Source: Candidatus Bathyarchaeota archaeon
GTDB lineage: Archaea > Thermoproteota > Bathyarchaeia > 40CM-2-53-6
Reading direction: 5' to 3'
NCBI GenBank assembly: GCA_005883695.1
Contig: VBBV01000054.1
Span: 1 to 10,313 of the forward strand
DNA: 10,313 nucleotides
Shown: piece by piece, positions 6,191-10,313 of the stretch
How the letters are laid out: each line of letters opens with the position of its first letter
Position numbering within the stretch: the first letter of the stretch is position 1
Notes under the pieces: model-generated
The model's database searches: none
The model's input: the letters and a program-made list of their open reading frames with translations, nothing else
What the model was told of the DNA's origin: nothing
Translations under genes and position numbers: made by a program

Positions 6191-6210
6191 GTTTCTGGAA
6201 AATAGGGGGT
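6191..6210 (+). promoter_or_regulatory. origin-recognition-box-like element upstream of cdc6
   Basis: GTTTCTGGAAAATAGGGGGT combines a TTTC-TGGAAA core with a G-run at the spacing seen in archaeal origin boxes. Just before it, CCAGA (6177-6181) pairs with TCTGG (6194-6198), forming a dyad. Position, about 50 bases before the TATA-like box, suggests autoregulation by Orc1/Cdc6 or a second origin. Confidence 0.45.
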
Positions 6211-6256
6211 CTTAGCGACCGACCCTCGCGTCGCATGAGTAGTCTTCGCGGACCTC

Positions 6257-6269
6257 TGTAAAAGTAAAT
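6257..6269 (+). promoter_or_regulatory. TATA box of orc1/cdc6
   Basis: TGTAAAAGTAAAT is centred about 28 bases before the TTG at 6291, the standard archaeal distance from TATA box to transcription start. The mRNA would then start at or next to the TTG, so translation is probably leaderless. This supports the upstream start over in-frame TTGs at 6375 and 6390. Confidence 0.5.
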
Positions 6270-6290
6270 CCTAGCACAAGGATCGAGTTT

Positions 6291-7622
6291 TTGGTTTGTC
6301 CAGTTGAAATCATTGTACGAGAACCCTTAATTCCACTGGAAGCCCGGCTCGCAGAAAGCCGGGCCGTTTCATACTTGTCGCAACAGGGATTGGATCTAAT
6401 CTTCGAAAGAGTCCTGTCAGGAGGAGAGGTCTTCCGTGACCGAAACCTTCTCAGGCACGACTATATGCCCGCGACCCTTCCGCACCGGGAGGAGCAGATT
6501 CGGCGCCTTGGATCCGTGCTCGCTCCCGCCCTAACAAAAGACCGAGTATCGAATCTTTTTGCTTATGGCAAGACTGGAACAGGCAAGACAATCGTGACCA
6601 AGTTTGTCCTAGATCGTCTGCAGCGTAAGGCTCGCGAACACGGACGAGCTCTCGATACGAGCTACGTCAACTGCCGTCTCGCAGGAACAAACTATAGAGT
6701 CATCGCCGACCTCTGCAGATCTCTCGGTCGAGAAGTCCCATTCACAGGACTCGCAGTAGGCGAGCTCCTGGACCGATTCCGAAGCGCCCTCCAAGCCCGC
6801 GGCTCCGCCTTCCTCGTCGTCTTGGACGAGATAGACGCATTGGTCAAGAGAAGCGAAGACGACAGCCTACTCTACGAACTAACCAGAATAAACGAAAAAC
6901 TGACAGACGGCTGGATCGGGCTCATAGGAATTTCCAACGATCTTCACTTCAAAGACTTCCTGGACCCGAGAGTCCTAAGCTCGCTGGGAGAGGAAGAGGT
7001 CGTGTTCAAACCTTACACCTCAGACGAACTATATGACATTCTGAAGGAACGTGCCGAGCTCGCCTTCCGTTCGGGAGTTCTAGATGAAGGAGCTCTCCAT
7101 CTGTGTGCAGCCCTAGCCGCCGGAGAACATGGTGATGCGCGACGTGCCCTTGACCTCCTTAGAGTGGCCGCTGAGATTGCCGAAAGATCACGCGAGCTAA
7201 AGGTCGAAGAAAATCATGTCCGTGAGGCACAACAGAAGGTCGAACATGATCGCGTCACGGAGGCTCTGTCATCGCTCCCTCTCCACTCCCGAGTCCTTCT
7301 AATCTCCGTCATGCAGCTTGAGAATATCCGGAGAGAGAGCTCTGTAACAGGCGACGTGTACGAGGTGTATCGAGAACTGTGCGCTGCAGGCTCGGTTGAA
7401 CCTCTCACTCAGAGGAGAGTCAGCGGGTTGCTCAACGAGCTGGACATCATGGGCGTTCTAAACGCGCGCGTAGTAAGCTTTGGCAGGTACGGTCGTACAA
7501 AGAAGATCCGGCTCGGCGTAGAAGCTCGATCAGTGACCGCTTCGTTCAGCGGGGACGAGATGGTTCGAGGGCTGCTTAGCTATGCTCCACGGAGCGTCCT
7601 CAGACATCAAACCAATCTCTAG
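6291..7622 (+). CDS. cdc6: Orc1/Cdc6 replication initiator (AAA+ ATPase)
   Basis: 443-residue archaeal Orc1/Cdc6, which binds origin recognition boxes and loads the MCM helicase. Recognisable parts are the N-terminal LIFERVLSGGEVFRDRNLLRHDYMPATLPHREEQI (36-70), Walker A GKTGTGKT (93-100), Walker B LVVLDEID (175-182), sensor 1 asparagine in GISNDL (213-218), sensor 2 arginine in GDARRALDLL (281-290) and a C-terminal winged-helix region (about 325-415) for origin DNA. The key nucleotide-binding residues I can check are all present, so an active ATPase is expected. The TTG at 6291 gives about 30 residues before the conserved start; TTG at 6375 would give 415 residues. The TATA position favours 6291. 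The 3' end overlaps the DUF99 gene by 41 bases. Confidence 0.95.
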   Translation: MVCPVEIIVREPLIPLEARLAESRAVSYLSQQGLDLIFERVLSGGEVFRDRNLLRHDYMPATLPHREEQIRRLGSVLAPALTKDRVSNLFAYGKTGTGKTIVTKFVLDRLQRKAREHGRALDTSYVNCRLAGTNYRVIADLCRSLGREVPFTGLAVGELLDRFRSALQARGSAFLVVLDEIDALVKRSEDDSLLYELTRINEKLTDGWIGLIGISNDLHFKDFLDPRVLSSLGEEEVVFKPYTSDELYDILKERAELAFRSGVLDEGALHLCAALAAGEHGDARRALDLLRVAAEIAERSRELKVEENHVREAQQKVEHDRVTEALSSLPLHSRVLLISVMQLENIRRESSVTGDVYEVYRELCAAGSVEPLTQRRVSGLLNELDIMGVLNARVVSFGRYGRTKKIRLGVEARSVTASFSGDEMVRGLLSYAPRSVLRHQTNL

Positions 7623-8178
7623 ATGTATCGGGATAGATGATGGCCCGTTTCCACCGAAAACGGATGATAAGGTCAGGCATGCTCCTCTCCTAGCTGTCTG
7701 GCTGAAAGGGCCCCAGCTGCATCAACTCAGAACTGAACGGATTACTGTTGACGGACTGGACGCAACCAGAAAGACCAAGCTCCTTCTCAAAGGATCCGTG
7801 CATGTTCCGGTCTTGCTGTCGGGCGTGACCTTTGGAGGGTTCAACCTAATCGACCCTTGGAAGATCCAGAAATTGTGCAAAGCACCGGTAATCGTGGTTG
7901 TTGGTTCCCGACCAGATAACAGGGCTGTGAAGCGTGCTCTGTCCAGACACTTTCCTGATTGGCAGAAGAGATGGGATCTGATCAGGTCACTCGGCCCCTT
8001 ACACAAGATCCGGACGATGGCTGGTGAAGGTCCAGTGTTCTTTGAACGATTCGGATGTCCAACTCGTCAGGCCGGGTTGATCCTGAAGACTTGGGCCTTC
8101 GTCTCGCGGATGCCTGAACCATTGCGTGTTGCGGGAATCCTCGCTAGAGGCCTGTTCTCTTCGGAACCTTCTGGCTAG
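7582..8178 (+). CDS. DUF99 (UPF0215) family protein, endonuclease V-like fold
   Basis: 198-residue member of the archaeal DUF99 family, which has been related to endonuclease V and the RNase H-like nuclease fold; its biochemical function is not established. Conserved blocks are CIGIDDGPF (15-23), ITVDGLDAT (54-62), SGVTFGGFNLID (80-91) and VVVGSRPDNRAV (105-116). The aspartates of the first two blocks are where an acidic active site would be expected. Length is typical. The ATG at 7582 is the only reasonable start and lies 41 bases inside the end of cdc6, so the two are probably one transcript with coupled translation. That ties it to the replication initiator, suggesting but not proving a nucleic-acid role. 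Confidence 0.88.
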   Translation: MLHGASSDIKPISRCIGIDDGPFPPKTDDKVRHAPLLAVWLKGPQLHQLRTERITVDGLDATRKTKLLLKGSVHVPVLLSGVTFGGFNLIDPWKIQKLCKAPVIVVVGSRPDNRAVKRALSRHFPDWQKRWDLIRSLGPLHKIRTMAGEGPVFFERFGCPTRQAGLILKTWAFVSRMPEPLRVAGILARGLFSSEPSG

Positions 8179-8221
8179 GCTTCTAGTTACAGGAGGCTTT
8201 AGTCGTCCCGTTGAGGTTGCT

Positions 8222-8272
8222 GTGGACAGTCAACAGAAGAATTCATGGATTTGTATTGGTGAGTCTGGATGA
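8222..8272 (+). CDS. possible 16-codon upstream peptide
   Basis: GTG at 8222 opens a 16-codon frame (MDSQQKNSWICIGESG) preceded at four bases by GAGGT. Its TGA overlaps the next gene's start as ATGA. It could be a leader peptide translated in coupling with that gene. The frame is also open upstream into the DUF99 end, so this may be chance. Confidence 0.2.
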   Translation: MDSQQKNSWICIGESG

Positions 8273-8454
8273 CTGGAAAAAAGGCCAACAGAGAAAACCA
8301 GCTGAACGATTACTTCCGCAGACGGTGTTCTAATTACGAGAACTTCACCTGCGACCGGATCTGGGAGTGCGCGTTGTGCGCCCGCCAATCAGTGAAGATT
8401 GAGCCGATAACGGATGACGTTGAATCGACTACTGTGACTACTCGGAGGAGGTGA
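8269..8454 (+). CDS. small four-cysteine protein, unknown function
   Basis: 61-residue basic protein I do not recognise. The N-terminal half is lysine/arginine/asparagine-rich. The centre has four cysteines, C20, C28, C34 and C37 (RRRCSNYENFTCDRIWECALC), ending in a C-x2-C pair that could bind one zinc ion. The tail is threonine/serine-rich and ends in RRR. The ATG at 8269 has GGTGA six bases upstream. The stop at 8452-8454 lies inside the strong ribosome site of the next gene, so the two are surely co-transcribed. It does not match RpoP or other small ribosomal zinc proteins as I know them. Confidence 0.6.
   Translation: MTGKKANRENQLNDYFRRRCSNYENFTCDRIWECALCARQSVKIEPITDDVESTTVTTRRR
8444..8453 (+). 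promoter_or_regulatory. strong Shine-Dalgarno for the helical small protein
   Basis: GGAGGAGGTG ends six bases before the ATG at 8460 and overlaps the stop of the preceding gene. It is the clearest ribosome-binding site in the window, where most genes lack one. It supports the small gene being real and translated. Confidence 0.75.
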
Positions 8455-8459
8455 GTTAG

Positions 8460-8681
8460 ATGGAGACCTTGAGAGAGGAAGAGGTTCTACGCCTTGAAGA
8501 GGCGCTTCTGAAGAAGATGGAAGAGAGGCTTACCCCTCTGATGGAGCAGGCCGCACGGGACGCAGCGCGAATGGCTATGCAAAGACTGCGGTTGGATATG
8601 ATGGCTCATATCAGTAGGCACGAGGAGACGATACAGCGGCTCGCCAAAGCGGCACTGGCTGCTAACCATATTCCAAGATAG
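8460..8681 (+). CDS. small helical (coiled-coil-like) protein, unknown function
   Basis: 73-residue protein rich in Glu, Leu, Ala, Met and Arg, predicted by eye to be almost wholly helical. An acidic N-terminal helix (METLREEEVLRLEEALLKKMEERL) is followed by a more basic, methionine-rich helix (AARMAMQRLRLDMMAHISRHEETIQRLAKAALAA). The heptad-like leucine spacing suggests dimerisation or packing onto a partner. No catalytic or metal motif is visible and I do not recognise a family. The strong Shine-Dalgarno and the tight link to the four-cysteine gene suggest the two products work together. Confidence 0.65.
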   Translation: METLREEEVLRLEEALLKKMEERLTPLMEQAARDAARMAMQRLRLDMMAHISRHEETIQRLAKAALAANHIPR

Positions 8682-8700
8682 CCACATGTTTCCTATCCCT

Positions 8701-8720
8701 CATAGCCGGTGAAGGCTATG
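8701..8720. terminator. hairpin between convergent genes
   Basis: CATAGCC (8701-8707), the six-base loop GGTGAA and GGCTATG (8714-8720) form a perfect 7-bp stem. It lies in the 105-base gap where the helical-protein gene meets the minus-strand gene. No T-run follows, so it is not a classical terminator; it may stabilise 3' ends. A GTCGT-T-ACGAC palindrome lies just beyond at 8729-8739. Confidence 0.4.
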
Positions 8721-8786
8721 CCTGTGTAGTCGTTACGACGCAAGCTTGAGCGGTCTTGGGCAGCGGTAAGAGAAGCTCAGCTGGTT

Positions 8787-9893
8787 CTATGCATTCTTGC
8801 ACGTAGGGCAGAGCGGAATCTTGTTAACGATTCCTTTTGTCACGACGCAGTCAGTGCAAAGGTGCTTGTGGCAGGAGCTGCATGTTCTCTCGTGTTCAAT
8901 ACAAACGGTCCCTCCACAGGCCTCACAGATCGCTCTGGACTTGTGATCACAAAGCGAGCATTTCTGAGTGTCGTCCCAGATCATTTTTCCGGTAGCCGCT
9001 TGGAGGATCTTCCGATAGGACTTGCCGGCGGCAAGCATCTCCACCGTCACTATGGGAACGTGGAGCAGTTGAACTCCCGTCACCGTTGACTCGTTTCTAC
9101 CGCCTAGAACCTCTTTGGTCTTAGCTCGGATCGTATCCTCGGTGACCCCTGCCGTTGCGACGGTGACTGTGTTCTTCATCTCGAGTTCTGGAGGCAACTT
9201 CGGCATGGACCCTGTTGAGGGTTCGATCTCAAGGCAATCGACAAAGAACCCTGTCGACGGAAGCTCTTCCAAGTGACCTTCAAAGAGAGCAGCGTCGCAT
9301 ACACGTCCATCCACTCCGTCAAACACGAGAACTCCCTGAGCAAGTTTTCTCTGGTCATCATCAATCTGGAAGTTGGCAAAGAAATACGGTCGAAACTCAA
9401 GCTTGGGCATAGAGGACAATTTGAGGAAAGTACCATTGACTAAGCCATGAGCCAAGATACGAGATGCAGCGGCCCTAGCGACTGGCAATGTGCCAGGAAC
9501 CTTGTGTCTCTCTGGTGCCTTGATATTTTCAACTCTTTCCTTCAGCTTGGCTAGGTCCCAAAGCTCGACGCCGAGTTTGCGAGCCATGAATTCGGCATTG
9601 CCTCCAAACCCCCTAGGAGAGACGTAGATTCCACTCTGAATACCTAGACTCTTCAAACGGGCAGCAAATTTTTCGACTTCTCGACCTTCAACCTGACTAG
9701 TTCCTTCCCAGCACTCGAACGCGACTTTCTGCACTTTCTTACCCTTCCTTCTGGAAGCGAGAATGTCTACAAAATAGCTCGGCGAATCTCCAGTCTGCGC
9801 GTTCTTCTCCACCTCAAAGCCTTCCACCCGGCAAACATCACAGACCATATCCACTACGAAATTGCCTGACTCTGTTCTTACATCTGTGGTCAT
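8787..9893 (-). CDS. restriction-endonuclease-fold protein with C-terminal zinc fingers
   Basis: 368-residue two-part protein. Residues about 10-123 resemble an Mrr-type PD-(D/E)xK domain: FVDILA with D43, then VAFECWEG with E60, Q67, and the Mrr-like VEKFAARLKSLGIQSGIYVSPRGFGGNAEFMARKLGVELWDL. The expected E-x-K is E-C-W, so the catalytic lysine is missing and DNA cleavage is doubtful. Residues about 130-300 are a mixed middle region I do not recognise. Residues 312-365 hold five C-x2-C pairs (312/315, 323/326, 338/341, 346/349, 362/365) plus C331 and H334, a B-box/treble-clef-like zinc array. The ATG at 9893 is preferred over an upstream in-frame TTG at 9914. No methyltransferase is nearby, so it may be a DNA-binding rather than restriction protein. 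Confidence 0.8.
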   Translation of the reverse strand: MTTDVRTESGNFVVDMVCDVCRVEGFEVEKNAQTGDSPSYFVDILASRRKGKKVQKVAFECWEGTSQVEGREVEKFAARLKSLGIQSGIYVSPRGFGGNAEFMARKLGVELWDLAKLKERVENIKAPERHKVPGTLPVARAAASRILAHGLVNGTFLKLSSMPKLEFRPYFFANFQIDDDQRKLAQGVLVFDGVDGRVCDAALFEGHLEELPSTGFFVDCLEIEPSTGSMPKLPPELEMKNTVTVATAGVTEDTIRAKTKEVLGGRNESTVTGVQLLHVPIVTVEMLAAGKSYRKILQAATGKMIWDDTQKCSLCDHKSRAICEACGGTVCIEHERTCSSCHKHLCTDCVVTKGIVNKIPLCPTCKNA

Positions 9894-9995
9894 GTGAGAC
9901 CCGCGTGTATTCAATTCGAAGGTGTCAAAATTGTGGAATAAGCCTGGTGTAACCTAACGCAGTCGTTGAACGTGGGCGAGCAAGATTCAATAGCT

Positions 9996-10017
9996 ATGGA
10001 TACAGAACCGTATCCAT
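9996..10017. promoter_or_regulatory. 8-bp inverted repeat at the start codon (operator candidate)
   Basis: ATGGATAC (9996-10003), spacer AGAACC, then GTATCCAT (10010-10017) form a perfect 8-bp dyad. It covers the first two bases of the ATG at 10016. TTCAATAGCTAT (9986-9997), about 25 bases before the ATG, is a plausible TATA box for a leaderless transcript. The dyad therefore falls between TATA and start, where archaeal repressors bind. Confidence 0.5.
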
Positions 10018-10313
10018 GGAGAATTTGGACACCCTGAAGGGTTGGCACGAAGGGACCCGATCTGTAATCGATGAAACTCTTCGCGATCGAATACTCTCTG
10101 CGCTCCTTCAACGCAGCAATCTCACGAAGGTACAGTTCGAAACGCTTCTTGTAGACCAGCTTGGTCATGATATGGCGAATAAACGCCTAACGAGGAATGA
10201 TATGGCTCAGTTGCGGCGAGATCAGAAGGGAATAAGCCGTGGTTCCTTCAATAGGACCCTAAGACAAGCGCGAGAAAACGTTGTGGAGGCAATTCACACC
10301 GTTCTGCTTCTCG
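10016..10313 (+). CDS. unknown protein, N-terminal 99 residues (runs off the window)
   Basis: An open frame starts at the ATG at 10016 and continues to the right edge without a stop. It gives 99 residues: MENLDTLKGWHEGTRSVIDE, then LRDRILSALLQRSNLTKVQFETLLVDQL, MANKRLTRNDMAQLRRDQ and GISRGSFNRTLRQARENVVEAIHTVLLL. The composition is balanced and helical. The GISRGSFNRTLRQARENVV segment has the look of a helix-turn-helix recognition region, so a DNA-binding role is possible but unproven. ATG 10016 is the only start codon after the in-frame stop at 9950-9952. An opposing minus-strand frame covers the same DNA but looks less protein-like. The gene diverges from the zinc-finger protein with about 120 bases between starts. 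Confidence 0.6.
   Translation, partial: MENLDTLKGWHEGTRSVIDETLRDRILSALLQRSNLTKVQFETLLVDQLGHDMANKRLTRNDMAQLRRDQKGISRGSFNRTLRQARENVVEAIHTVLLL

Larger units (their letters stand above)
6020..6290. other. repeat-rich non-coding leader upstream of orc1/cdc6
   Basis: This 271-base gap has no convincing gene. It holds, in order: a 13-bp direct repeat in two copies 125 bases apart; a GGACAATTCC/GGAATTGTCC inverted pair; a CCGAA-ATTCG-TTCGG palindrome at 6087-6101; two further GAATTGC copies (6137-6143, 6149-6155); a box-like element at 6191-6210; and a TATA-like box at 6257-6269. The density of sites suggests control of initiator expression, or a second initiator-binding region. Confidence 0.55.

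Noticed and set aside
6020..6290. tRNA or small structured RNA in the cdc6 leader
   Set aside because: The inverted repeats do not form a cloverleaf, and there is no recognisable T-loop or box C/D or H/ACA pattern.
9911..10168. 85-residue minus-strand open frame upstream of the zinc-finger gene, joined to it by a TTGA overlap
   Set aside because: It lies opposite the more protein-like plus-strand frame from 10016. Its overlap depends on a TTG start for the downstream gene, where an ATG at 9893 is better.

Overview
The window reads as a chromosomal segment of a PolD-containing archaeon. It carries the small subunit of archaeal DNA polymerase D, an Orc1/Cdc6 initiator, an AbrB-PhoU regulator, a PyrI chain, an Ogg2-type DNA glycosylase, an A-type ATPase subunit F and a DUF99 protein. 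PolD argues against the Thermoprotei-type Crenarchaeota. The moderate G+C content and the small lineage-specific proteins suggest a mesophilic TACK-group lineage such as Bathyarchaeia, but that placement is an inference. I see no insertion sequences, CRISPR arrays, tRNA or rRNA genes.

Layout, left to right: the last codons of a possible upstream gene; an HflX-like GTPase; an AbrB/PhoU regulator; PolD small subunit (DP1); a 301-base gap between convergent genes; yjbQ (minus strand), divergent from pyrI; then pyrI, ogg and an A-ATPase subunit F gene on the plus strand, closely spaced and probably one operon. A 271-base regulatory gap precedes orc1/cdc6, which overlaps a DUF99 gene. Two small unknown genes follow (a four-cysteine protein and a helical protein). 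Next, on the minus strand, comes a degenerate restriction-endonuclease-fold/zinc-finger protein. Last is a gene on the plus strand that runs off the right edge.

The most interesting part is the replication region. The gap between DP1 and yjbQ needs no promoters because its flanking genes converge. It nevertheless holds two sequences resembling archaeal origin recognition boxes (a TTCCA/TGGAA dyad followed by a G-run). They lie in opposite orientation on either side of a stretch of about 63 % A+T, which is the layout of an archaeal oriC. A third box-like sequence lies 81 bases before the cdc6 start, next to a well-placed TATA box and within a repeat-rich leader. A related dyad spans the DP1 start codon. 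DP1, a candidate origin and Orc1/Cdc6 therefore sit within about 5.3 kb, which recalls the euryarchaeal oriC-cdc6-polB neighbourhood with four housekeeping genes in between.

Secondary points: pyrI without pyrB, and ATPase subunit F away from an ATPase operon; a nuclease-fold protein whose expected catalytic lysine is tryptophan; and a perfect 8-bp inverted repeat lying between the probable TATA box and the start of the last gene, as an archaeal repressor operator would.
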